DNA of 16,272 nt from Spirochaetia bacterium. GTDB taxonomy: Bacteria; Spirochaetota; Spirochaetia; Treponematales; Breznakiellaceae. Location: NCBI GenBank assembly GCA_025997655.1, contig BNUW01000048.1, positions 1-16,272 of the forward strand, in the 5' to 3' direction. Shown here one piece after another: positions 1 through 7,080 of this stretch. The position numbers and the translations under genes were made by a program. The notes below the pieces were generated by a model, which saw nothing but the letters and a program-made list of their open reading frames with translations, made no database searches and had not been told where the DNA came from. Every line of letters starts with the position of its first letter. The first letter of the stretch is position 1.

Positions 1-1318
1 TTGCCTCATATTCCCGGGAAATACGTTTGATGAGCAGGGTCAGTTCCTCGGTTTCTTTTTCATTTAAGCCCGCCGCAGGTTCGTCCAGGATGATCAGAGA
101 AGCGTTTGCCATCAATGTCCGGGCAAGTTCAATTCTTTTCAGAACGCCATAGGGCATACCCACGGGGTACGCGTCTTTCAGATTCAGCAGATTCATTTCT
201 TCCAGAATATGCAGGGCCTTTGCCTTTAATACCTCGGTTTCCCTTTTCAGCGCGGGGGTAGAGAACAGGTGGGAGAAGAATCCCGAATGGTATTGGGTAT
301 GGGCGGCGATAAGCAGGTTTTCAAGCACCGTCACTTCGGTTACCATCTCAATGTTCTGGAAGGTCCGGACTATACCGGTTTTAATGATATGGTGAACCGC
401 GTACTTATTGAGCCGCAGGGTTTCACCGTAACGGTCATTGAACCATATTTCGCCGCCGGTGGGCTTGTAGAACTGGGTTATGCAGTTGAATACCGTGGTC
501 TTGCCCGCGCCATTAGGCCCGATAAGGCCAAAGATTTCCCCTTTTTTAACGTCAACCGAAAGATTGTCCACCGCCTTGAGGCCGCCGAAATACATGCACA
601 AAGCGTCCAGCCGCAGGGCAATGTCGGGAGGCAAATGTAAGGTGTGGGTTCTGGAGCCGGCGGCCAGGGCTTTCCGCTTTGCCGCATCAAGTCTTTCATT
701 GATTTTCGCGATTTTCTTTTCATTAGCCGCAGCAAATTCCGCGTAGTCCCTGTCCGCCTTTTCTTCCTCCGCAAGCCGGATTTTCTCCCGCTTTCCCTCC
801 AGTTCCCGCTTCCGGCTTTCAAGAACCGCGGCGGCCTTTTTCCGCTCCCTTTGTTTTGCTTTTTCCTTTTGACAGAAAAGCTCCGCCTTTTTTTCGGTTA
901 TTCCCCGTTTTTCAGCTTCAAGCCCCTCTTCATAGTCCCGCAGTTTTTGTGCCGACCCGGGGGAAAGCTCCCCTGAAAGGTTGTTGTTTTCGTCAACAAT
1001 ACCTTCCTGCCGGCGCAGTATCTGGCGGTATTCCCGAAATTTCAGGCGGTACTTTTTGTTCAGTGCCGCTTCTGTTTTCGCGTAACGTTTTTCGAACAGA
1101 TCCCGGGGGCTTAAGACCACGTCCTCAAGCCGGGAAATTTCCTTGTTCGCCCGGCGGTCAAACAGGGCTAAACGCTTTTCGATTTTGCGTTTAAGCCGTT
1201 CCCGGCGTATGGGAGGATACTGTTCCAGCATACCAACCCTGAGGCCAAGTTTTTCCAGAGCGTCCGCGTAGAGCTGACCGGACAACTCATAAAACTGTTC
1301 TGTAATCCTATTATTCAT
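1..1318 (-). CDS. livG: LIV-type ABC transporter ATP-binding protein with long N-terminal coiled-coil extension (3' end outside window)
   Basis: This is the ATPase subunit of a branched-chain amino acid-type (LIV) importer, acting on the cytoplasmic face and powering the LivH/LivM channel. 439 codons are visible and no stop is reached. The ATPase part runs from about residue 226: Walker A GPNGAGKTT at 267-275, the LivG-style signature MPYGVLKRIELA at 388-399, Walker B LIILDEPAAGLN at 408-419. Ordinary LivG proteins (about 250-260 aa) begin about ten residues before the first strand. Here about 220 residues precede it, very rich in Lys, Glu, Arg and Ala with heptad-like spacing, which suggests a coiled coil. 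The ATG at 1318 overlaps the livM stop by 8 bp, as expected for translational coupling. A later internal start giving a normal LivG is possible, but the extension is open, in frame and has a coding-like composition. The family is certain; the extension's function is unknown. Confidence 0.9.
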   Translation of the reverse strand, partial: MNNRITEQFYELSGQLYADALEKLGLRVGMLEQYPPIRRERLKRKIEKRLALFDRRANKEISRLEDVVLSPRDLFEKRYAKTEAALNKKYRLKFREYRQILRRQEGIVDENNNLSGELSPGSAQKLRDYEEGLEAEKRGITEKKAELFCQKEKAKQRERKKAAAVLESRKRELEGKREKIRLAEEEKADRDYAEFAAANEKKIAKINERLDAAKRKALAAGSRTHTLHLPPDIALRLDALCMYFGGLKAVDNLSVDVKKGEIFGLIGPNGAGKTTVFNCITQFYKPTGGEIWFNDRYGETLRLNKYAVHHIIKTGIVRTFQNIEMVTEVTVLENLLIAAHTQYHSGFFSHLFSTPALKRETEVLKAKALHILEEMNLLNLKDAYPVGMPYGVLKRIELARTLMANASLIILDEPAAGLNEKETEELTLLIKRISREYEA

Positions 1319-2348
1319 CTTTTCCAAATCGGTACTCTCTTTTTCTTATCCGCCACGCTTTGGCATTCGCGAGCAGATTGATAAACAACTGAATAAGCCC
1401 GCCCTTAAAAAACATAACCACCAGGATAATGAGGACGCCGGAGATAACGCTCATTACCCAGGAGTTATCCCGTAATAACTGAATGTCCTGGAAAAACAGG
1501 GGAGTAAGCCCAAAGATTATCAGGGCGCCGATGAGTATCCCCCAAATGGATTTGGCTCCCCCTACAAGGCATGCGGCAAGAATATTGAGGGAAAACATGA
1601 TGGTCCACTGTACCGGGTCCGTGTATTGCCCGTAGATCATGTGTAGGGAACCGGCGATACCGGCGTAGACGGTAGCCATGATAAAGGCCAGCAGCCGGTA
1701 CTTTAACAGGCTTATCCCCATGGCCTGAGACGCGGAGGTACTGTTCTTCATTGCCAGCATGGCCCTGCCGGTGGGGCTTGCAATAAGATTACAGGTTAAG
1801 AGCATAAGCAGCACCAGTATTACCGTAACAATGCAGTAGAGCATGGTGATATTGGTTCTGATATGCAGCAGGTTGGGGAGAATGTGGATATACCCTGTCC
1901 TCATACCATTGGGGCCGCCGGTAAAGTCCGCGTTGAGGAACACCTGCCCCAGAACTTCGGAAAGCCCCAGGGTAACGATGGCCAAAAATATACCTTCGAT
2001 CCGGAGGGAAATGAAACCCACCGAAGCTCCCAGGATTATGGAAACCGCTATAACGATGAGCAGTATCGAGAAGTAGGGAAGCTGGGTGTAGGTGTTCAGG
2101 AGAAAACCGGTAATATAGGAACCAAGGCCCGCGAAACCCGCGGTTCCCAAACTTGAAAGCCCCGCGTAACCCAGCAGGAAGCTGAAGCCCAAAGCCGCGA
2201 TGGCATAAATCGCGGTCTGTCCCAGGGCCTTGGCAAAGGAATATTGAACCAGCCCCGCTCTCTGCAGTACCTGAACCAATACCATGACCATTCCGAATAT
2301 GATAAAACCAAAGAAAGGATGGCGGATAATGCTCCTAGTTTTTTGCAT
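1311..2348 (-). CDS. livM: LIV-type ABC transporter permease LivM
   Basis: Second membrane subunit of a branched-chain amino acid/carboxylate-type ABC importer, 345 aa. It is highly hydrophobic with about nine or ten predicted membrane spans. It contains the characteristic LivM segment ALGFSFLLGYAGLSSLGTAG near residues 52-71, plus the coupling-helix region GRAMLAMKNSTSASQAMGIS, typical of LivM/LivH (usually R..A...N...A...G). Its length is normal for LivM. It starts 1 bp after livH ends and its last codons overlap livG, so livH-livM-livG are co-translated. The substrate cannot be read from the permease. LIV-type systems also carry aromatic acids, urea and other amides, and the acyl-CoA enzymes upstream point to a carboxylic acid (inference). 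Confidence 0.95.
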   Translation of the reverse strand: MQKTRSIIRHPFFGFIIFGMVMVLVQVLQRAGLVQYSFAKALGQTAIYAIAALGFSFLLGYAGLSSLGTAGFAGLGSYITGFLLNTYTQLPYFSILLIVIAVSIILGASVGFISLRIEGIFLAIVTLGLSEVLGQVFLNADFTGGPNGMRTGYIHILPNLLHIRTNITMLYCIVTVILVLLMLLTCNLIASPTGRAMLAMKNSTSASQAMGISLLKYRLLAFIMATVYAGIAGSLHMIYGQYTDPVQWTIMFSLNILAACLVGGAKSIWGILIGALIIFGLTPLFFQDIQLLRDNSWVMSVISGVLIILVVMFFKGGLIQLFINLLANAKAWRIRKREYRFGKDE

Positions 2349-2349
2349 G

Positions 2350-3234
2350 CTATACCTTCTTAATCATCTTTTCCCCGAATAGCCCGTTGGGGCGAACCAG
2401 GATGATCAGCATAATGATGATAAAACTGATTAGTCCCGCCCATTTGGGCGAAACAATTGCCGAATAATTGAGGAACAGGGGAATGAGCACACAGCCGGCG
2501 ATGGGCGCCCAGAAACGGGAAACCCCGCCGAGGACGTAGGCCAACAATCCGTAGATCTGGACGGTTCCCAGCATACCCGCGTTCAGGGACATTGCCGTTG
2601 AAGAGGCGGCAATGGCGACAAAAAATCCCGCTATTCCCCAGGTAAAGCCGGTGACCAGCTTGGTATTTACCCCCATCATCTGGGCGACGGTTTCGTTGGA
2701 GGCGGTTGCCCGCAGGGCCATTCCCCATTTGGTGAACTTAAGCATGGAAAAAAGTATGCTTAATCCGATGACGGCGATAATAACGCATATCAGGGCATGT
2801 TCGGTAATGTAGAGCCCCTGACCGAGAAAACTAAATTCAATATTGTCATAGGTGAATTTCGGAATGCTCGGCGTTCTGGTTGTTATGGTGATATAGATTA
2901 CCGGCATCACCGTGTAGAAGATCATCATAAGACCCATGGTGATCATCTGCCGCCCGTGGGCGTTGACCTGCCGTCCCTTGCGGATAATGAGGGCATCAAC
3001 GATGAAGCCGAAACAGAACGCGATAAGCGCCCCCAGGGCGATGGCCAGGGCAAAGGGCATATTGTGGTACAGAACAAAATTTGCCGTGAAGAAAGCGGAA
3101 AAAGTTCCCATCATTCCCTGGGCAAAATTAGTCGTAATGGACGTACGGAAGATCAATACGATGCCGATAGTCGCCATCGAATAAATCGCGATGTTTTGCA
3201 AACTGTTTATAAAGGTCTGTAAAAATATCTGCAT
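2350..3234 (-). CDS. livH: LIV-type ABC transporter permease LivH
   Basis: First membrane subunit of the LIV-type importer, 294 aa, with about eight predicted spans. The N-terminus (NSLQNIAIYSMATIGIVLIF) and the coupling motif GMALRATASNETVAQMMGVN at about residues 171-190 are typical of LivH, which pairs with LivM in a heterodimeric channel. The ATG at 3234 lies 6 bp downstream of the condensing-enzyme stop, so the transporter genes belong to the same transcript as the acyl-CoA genes. No periplasmic binding protein (LivJ) or second ATPase (LivF) is present; they may lie beyond the left edge. Confidence 0.95.
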   Translation of the reverse strand: MQIFLQTFINSLQNIAIYSMATIGIVLIFRTSITTNFAQGMMGTFSAFFTANFVLYHNMPFALAIALGALIAFCFGFIVDALIIRKGRQVNAHGRQMITMGLMMIFYTVMPVIYITITTRTPSIPKFTYDNIEFSFLGQGLYITEHALICVIIAVIGLSILFSMLKFTKWGMALRATASNETVAQMMGVNTKLVTGFTWGIAGFFVAIAASSTAMSLNAGMLGTVQIYGLLAYVLGGVSRFWAPIAGCVLIPLFLNYSAIVSPKWAGLISFIIIMLIILVRPNGLFGEKMIKKV

Positions 3235-3240
3235 CGCAAA

Positions 3241-4254
3241 TCAACCCCACTGTATGAGATTTGCCGCCCATACATAGCCAATTCCGGCGGCAAGGGTCAC
3301 CACATTCGTTCCCGGCTTGATCTGTCCGCTCTTCAATCCCAGATGAATTGAAAGGATCTGATCGATCTGCCCCAAATGCCCGTAATGATCCAGATAGATG
3401 GACTGATCCTCCCGGAGAAAGAGTTCCTTTAGAAGCTCCATGTGGGCTGATTTTTTAAAGTGCAGGATAGCCAGAAAGCCAATGTCGCCCCGGGTCTTAC
3501 CGCCCTTGCGGAGACTCTCGTCAATACATTTGTACCAGTTGGGCATGCTTACTTCTTTGAGGCGATCCTTCATTTTCCGGGCGTCAAAGAGTGTGAGGGA
3601 TCTATAGCCCGCTTCGATATTACCGCGGTGAAAGGGCTCGTTTATGCCGCCGATCTTTACCCCGGCGGTTCTTGACAGGGAACCGTCGGCGATAACGTGG
3701 GAACCAAGGACGATATTTTTCCCGTAGTTCTTTTTGAGAATCATCGCGCCCGCCCCCGCAGCGAGGTCGTACATCATGGACAAATCCTTGTCGGCGTAAT
3801 CAACAAAGTCTCCGTTGCGGTATCCGCCCACCACCATGACGGTTTTGATTTCCGGGTCTGCGATAAGCATATCCGCCGCCATTTTAATCGCCGTGCAGCA
3901 GGTACAGCAGCGGTTCTGCACATCAATGCCCCAGGCGTTAACCGCGCCGATCCTGTCCTGAATGTACAGGGCGGAAGTGGTAAGGGGATACTCCTTCCAT
4001 TCCTCGCCGATGCAGAGAATAACGTCGATCTCCCCGGGGTCCAGCCCGGTATTTTTAAGGCAGTCCAGGGCCGCCCGGGCGCCCATTTCCTGGGTGCCGT
4101 CATCGGGGCCGGGGATAGGCTTGCTGATGATCCCCAGTTTTTCAATCACCGCCTCTTCGCTCCATACACCACCGGTGGCTTTGGAAATCTCGGCGGCGCT
4201 CATTCGTGTTTCCGGAATGTAGATACCGGTACCGGCAATGCCTGCGTGATCCAT
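3241..4254 (-). CDS. KAS III / FabH-like condensing enzyme (thiolase superfamily) with a Cys-His-His active site
   Basis: 337 aa, the usual length for 3-oxoacyl-ACP synthase III relatives, which join an acyl-CoA to a malonyl or other acyl thioester. The family fold is clear from the end-to-end pattern: start AGIAGTGIYIPETRMS, DVQNRCC at 111-117, LAILHFKK at 261-268, and the C-terminus GTNVVTLAAGIGYVWAANL. By alignment to FabH in memory, Cys116 takes the nucleophile position and His265 the first His. The conserved Asn of the GN(T)SAAS loop is replaced by His293 (YGHLGQ). Four cysteines crowd the active site (116, 117, 119, 120). It lies 1 bp after the SDR gene and 6 bp before livH, so it shares their transcript. 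It is probably not the housekeeping FabH: no fab or acpP genes adjoin it. It could be a CoA-dependent synthase or a thiolase-like cleaving enzyme. Confidence 0.8.
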   Translation of the reverse strand: MDHAGIAGTGIYIPETRMSAAEISKATGGVWSEEAVIEKLGIISKPIPGPDDGTQEMGARAALDCLKNTGLDPGEIDVILCIGEEWKEYPLTTSALYIQDRIGAVNAWGIDVQNRCCTCCTAIKMAADMLIADPEIKTVMVVGGYRNGDFVDYADKDLSMMYDLAAGAGAMILKKNYGKNIVLGSHVIADGSLSRTAGVKIGGINEPFHRGNIEAGYRSLTLFDARKMKDRLKEVSMPNWYKCIDESLRKGGKTRGDIGFLAILHFKKSAHMELLKELFLREDQSIYLDHYGHLGQIDQILSIHLGLKSGQIKPGTNVVTLAAGIGYVWAANLIQWG

Positions 4255-4255
4255 A

Positions 4256-4975
4256 TTATAGCCTCATCCCACCGTTGGCGGAGATTACCGCCCCGGTCAC
4301 ATAGGAGGCGTCATCGCTGGCCAGAAACAGCGCGACCTTGGCGATTTCTTCCGGCTGTCCCAGCCGCCCCAGCATCGTGCTCGCCGCGAACTTGTCCAGC
4401 AATTCCTGGGGAACGGTCTTGAGAATATCGGTCATGATATACCCCGGGGCGATGGCGTTAGCGCGTACCGGTACGCCCTTGCGGGCAAATTCCTTAGCCC
4501 AGGTTTTTGCCATGCCGATAACCCCGGCCTTGGTGGCGGCGTAGTTGACCTGCCCGATGTTTCCATACTCGCCGACCACGCTGGAAATATTGATGATGCT
4601 GCCGCCACCGGAATCTTCCATATGGGGACCAATAAACCGGGTCAGGTTGAACACGCCCTTGAGGTTGACCGCGATTACCGCGTCCCACATCTCGTCGGTC
4701 ATTTTCCGGGTCATGCCGTCCTTGGTAATCCCGGCGTTATTTACCAGGATGTCGAGCTTCTTGTATTTTTCCACCGCGTATTCGGTGAATTTTTTACAGG
4801 CTTCCCCGTCGGTGACGTTGAGTTTGTAGAATTCCACATCCCTGTAGGTATTCCGGGGTTCGCCCATATCGCAGGCTATTACCCTGGCGCCGTTTTCCGC
4901 GAACAGTTTTGCCATGGTCTCGCCCAATCCCCGGGCGCCGCCGGTTATTACCGCCGTTTTTCCTTGTAATCTCAT
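4256..4975 (-). CDS. Short-chain dehydrogenase/reductase, FabG/PhaB-like 3-hydroxyacyl-thioester dehydrogenase
   Basis: 239 aa classical SDR that interconverts 3-oxoacyl and 3-hydroxyacyl thioesters (ACP or CoA). Seen motifs: TGGARGLG nucleotide-binding loop at 11-18, NNAG at 79-82, catalytic Asn104, Ser132, Tyr145 and Lys149 (YAATK), PGYIMTDI after the catalytic lysine. Asp36 ends the second strand (VIACDM). An acidic residue there usually favours NAD(H) over NADP(H), which would suit an oxidative catabolic role better than fatty acid synthesis (inference from the SDR family). I chose the ATG at 4975 rather than the GTG one codon upstream because AGGAG at 4984-4988 is 8 nt from it. It sits between the thiolase and condensing-enzyme genes with 14 bp and 1 bp gaps. 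Confidence 0.9.
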   Translation of the reverse strand: MRLQGKTAVITGGARGLGETMAKLFAENGARVIACDMGEPRNTYRDVEFYKLNVTDGEACKKFTEYAVEKYKKLDILVNNAGITKDGMTRKMTDEMWDAVIAVNLKGVFNLTRFIGPHMEDSGGGSIINISSVVGEYGNIGQVNYAATKAGVIGMAKTWAKEFARKGVPVRANAIAPGYIMTDILKTVPQELLDKFAASTMLGRLGQPEEIAKVALFLASDDASYVTGAVISANGGMRL

Positions 4976-4989
4976 CACAATTTCTCCTG

Positions 4990-6195
4990 TTATATGTTTT
5001 TTATGATAATAGCGGCGCCCATACCGCCGCCGATACAGAGACTCGCCAGTCCGTATTTGGCCCCGCGCTTTTTGAGAATATTAAGCAGCGTCACGGTGAT
5101 CCGGGCGCCGCTGGCGCCCAGGGGATGCCCCAGGGCGATGGCGCCGCCGTTCACATTGCAGCGTTCAATAATGGCCCCCTCGCTTTCCCCGTGATCCCGG
5201 GAAAGTTCCCTGATGACCCCCAGGCTCTGGGCGGCAAAGGCTTCATTGAGCTCGATGTACTCCATATCGCCCAGCTTCATGCCCGCCCGTTTCAGGGCAT
5301 TGCCGATGGCCGGCACCGGCCCCAGGCCCATGATCTTTGGATTAACGCCGCCCTGGCCCACGGCGACTATTTCCGCCTTTGGCGTTAAGTTGAATTTCTG
5401 TACCGCCGCTTCCCCGGCGACAATGAAAAAACATGCCCCGTCGTTTATTCCCGAAGAATTACCCGGAGTGATAGTTCCGTCGCTTTTGAAAGAGGCTTTC
5501 AGCGTGGCAAGTTTTTCAGGGTTAGTTGTCCGGTTGGGATATTCGTCCGTATCAAAGGTAAAGGCGTTCTTGCCGTCAACCACCTCAATGGGAATGATTT
5601 CGTCCTTGAATTCCCCGGCGTCCACCGCCTTAATCGCCTTTTGCTGAGAATTAAAGGCAAATGTATCCTGGGCTTCCCGGGAAATTTTGTGCATTTCCGC
5701 TACATTTTCCGCGGTTATACCCATGTGGTAGTGGTGAAAAGCGTCGGTGAGGCCATCGTAAAGCAGGTGATCCTGAACAGCGATTTCCCCCATCTTGATG
5801 TTTTGCCTGATTTTAGCGGGGAGGAGAAAGGGAGCGTTGGACATGCTCTCAATGCCGCCGGCGATGATCATCCCCGCGTTTCCCGCCCGGATTTCCGCCA
5901 CGGCGTTCATTACTGCCTTCAGGCCGCTGCCGCAGAGTATGTTGAGGCTGTAGGCGGGAACCTCCGCCGGAACCCCGCCGCCGATAGCCGCCTGACGGCC
6001 CACTCCCATGCCGGCGCCGGCGGAGAGCACATTGCCGGCGATTACCTCATCAATGTCGGCGCCGGCAATGTTGTTCCGCTCCATCAGAGCCCTGATGACC
6101 GCGGCGCCGAGCTTCGGGGCCGTACAGGTTTTAAGGTTTCCCAAGAATGACCCGATAGGAGTTCTTAGGCCGTCAATGACATACGTTTTTTCCAT
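4990..6195 (-). CDS. Acetyl-CoA acetyltransferase (thiolase II family)
   Basis: 401 aa, matching biosynthetic/degradative tetrameric thiolases (about 390-400 aa) that interconvert two acetyl-CoA with acetoacetyl-CoA and CoA. All catalytic residues are visible: nucleophile Cys88 in NILCGSGLKAV, NEAFA at 317-321, His357 in GHPLGASGAR, and Cys387 in CIGGGMGAA. The start ATG at 6195 is preceded by AGGTGG. It is the first gene of the minus-strand operon, with a promoter and two operator-like palindromes immediately upstream, divergent from a tetR-family gene. With the SDR and the condensing enzyme it can carry out the last steps of a beta-oxidation-like route to acetyl-CoA, or the first steps of acetoacetyl-CoA formation. 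The sequence does not fix the direction. Confidence 0.95.
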   Translation of the reverse strand: MEKTYVIDGLRTPIGSFLGNLKTCTAPKLGAAVIRALMERNNIAGADIDEVIAGNVLSAGAGMGVGRQAAIGGGVPAEVPAYSLNILCGSGLKAVMNAVAEIRAGNAGMIIAGGIESMSNAPFLLPAKIRQNIKMGEIAVQDHLLYDGLTDAFHHYHMGITAENVAEMHKISREAQDTFAFNSQQKAIKAVDAGEFKDEIIPIEVVDGKNAFTFDTDEYPNRTTNPEKLATLKASFKSDGTITPGNSSGINDGACFFIVAGEAAVQKFNLTPKAEIVAVGQGGVNPKIMGLGPVPAIGNALKRAGMKLGDMEYIELNEAFAAQSLGVIRELSRDHGESEGAIIERCNVNGGAIALGHPLGASGARITVTLLNILKKRGAKYGLASLCIGGGMGAAIIIKNI

Positions 6196-6225
6196 AAAAA
6201 ACCACCTGAATTTTTTAATTTATCC

Positions 6226-6256
6226 ATGAACATTGTTCATAATGAATAATGTTCAT
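6226..6256. promoter_or_regulatory. Tandem operator: two 15-bp palindromes, probable TetR binding sites
   Basis: Site 1 is ATGAACATTGTTCAT (6226-6240), a perfect 7-1-7 palindrome. Site 2 is ATGAATAATGTTCAT (6242-6256), the same palindrome with one changed base. Their centres are 16 bp apart, about one and a half helical turns. They lie between the thiolase start and its predicted promoter, in the divergent region shared with the TetR-family gene. The position just after the predicted transcription start suits repression. Confidence 0.75.
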
Positions 6257-6266
6257 ATTTTATAAG

Positions 6267-6294
6267 ATATTATGGGTTTATGAAGTTCGTCTAA
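6267..6294 (-). promoter_or_regulatory. Predicted sigma-70 promoter of the thiolase operon
   Basis: On the minus strand TTAGAC (6294-6289) is followed after 16 bp by TAATAT (6272-6267). Transcription would begin near 6260, a few bases before the tandem operator, giving a leader of about 65 nt. Only consensus-like hexamers support it. Confidence 0.45.
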
Positions 6295-6299
6295 CATTT

Positions 6300-6319
6300 T
6301 TTTACATTTTTTTGTAAAA
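6300..6319. repeat. AT-rich inverted repeat upstream of the tetR-family gene
   Basis: TTTTACA and TGTAAAA are perfect 7-bp arms around six T residues. It lies about 65 bp before the regulator's start and could be a second operator type or a cruciform; it may be chance in such AT-rich sequence. Confidence 0.3.
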
Positions 6320-6383
6320 TTTTAAGCTTGAGAAAGATCCTTGTTTTGGGTATTATCCATGTTGAAGCCAGGAGGAATAGAGT

Positions 6384-7022
6384 ATGGACTACATCTTTTT
6401 TAACGATACTTCCCTGATAAAAGGGGTGAATCTTCCCCGATCCCCGGTAGGGTTCCGGAAAATGAGCGCGATCTGCGATGCCGCCGAAACTCTGTTTGAC
6501 AAAAAAGGGTTTTGTGACACCTCTGTCGCGGATATATGCGGTCTCGCCAAGACCGCGGTAGGTACTTTTTATATATATTTTCAGGATAAAGCCTCAATTT
6601 ATAATTATTTAGTCCGGAATTATTATGTGGTGATTAATAAGTACCTAAACGAGCATATCGCGCACTGTAAAACCCGGTTTGAGGTGGAAAGGGAAGGGAT
6701 CAAGGCATTTATCCGTTTTGGCCATATCCATCCGCAGTGCTATAAAATAATCTGGAGTTCTTCCCATATCGATCCCCTGCTTTTTGAGGACTACTATACC
6801 CGGTTCGCGAAAAGCTATATCGCCGCCCTGCGAAAATTCGGCAATGAGCTTATTGACGTGGATTACAGCACGGCGGCGTGGTTTCTTATGGGGATCGCCA
6901 ATTTTATCTGCCTGAAAACCATTTTTAACCACAAACGGCTTACGGAAAAAGGACTTGACGCCCTGGTTGACGATGTAATGAAGCTGCTTTCAAAAGGCCT
7001 GTTCCGCCAGACAGAAAATTAG
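6384..7022 (+). CDS. TetR/AcrR-family transcriptional regulator
   Basis: 212 aa, normal for TetR repressors. The N-terminal helix-turn-helix runs about residues 25-75, with the recognisable core TSVADICGLAKTAVGTFYIY at 46-65 followed by FQDKASIYNYL. The C-terminal ligand-binding half is not similar to anything I can name. AGGAGG at 6370-6375 lies 8 nt from the ATG. The gene is divergent from the thiolase operon, and the two palindromes between them are the obvious targets. By analogy with TetR regulators of acyl-CoA metabolism, the inducer may be an acyl-CoA or the imported carboxylate (inference). The first about 24 residues before the HTH are longer than in many family members. Confidence 0.92.
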   Translation: MDYIFFNDTSLIKGVNLPRSPVGFRKMSAICDAAETLFDKKGFCDTSVADICGLAKTAVGTFYIYFQDKASIYNYLVRNYYVVINKYLNEHIAHCKTRFEVEREGIKAFIRFGHIHPQCYKIIWSSSHIDPLLFEDYYTRFAKSYIAALRKFGNELIDVDYSTAAWFLMGIANFICLKTIFNHKRLTEKGLDALVDDVMKLLSKGLFRQTEN

Positions 7023-7026
7023 GCGG

Positions 7027-7080
7027 GGGCAGGGCGGCGTAGCGTATAGCGTAGGTTATGTGCAGTACCGCCCGTACCCC
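7027..7080. repeat. Imperfect long stem-loop between tetR-family gene and the AT-rich island
   Basis: GGGGCAGGGCGG (7026-7037 region) faces CCGCCCGTACCCC (7068-7080), with further partial pairing inside (GCGTATA against TTATGTGC). The right half includes the left inverted repeat of the cassette-like unit. It lacks a T-run, so it is not a typical intrinsic terminator. The folded, bulged shape is reminiscent of integron attC sites, but no clean attC consensus pair is present. Confidence 0.45.

Noticed and set aside
478..822. 114-codon minus-strand frame inside livG
   Set aside because: It is out of frame with the Walker A, signature and Walker B motifs, which lie in one long frame from 1318.
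3697..4422. 241-codon plus-strand frame across the KAS III-like and SDR genes
   Set aside because: It spans two real genes on the other strand and reads as low-complexity shadow sequence.
6261..6383. Standard sigma-70 promoter for the tetR-family gene
   Set aside because: The stretch is so AT-rich that several hexamer pairs fit equally poorly; none could be preferred.
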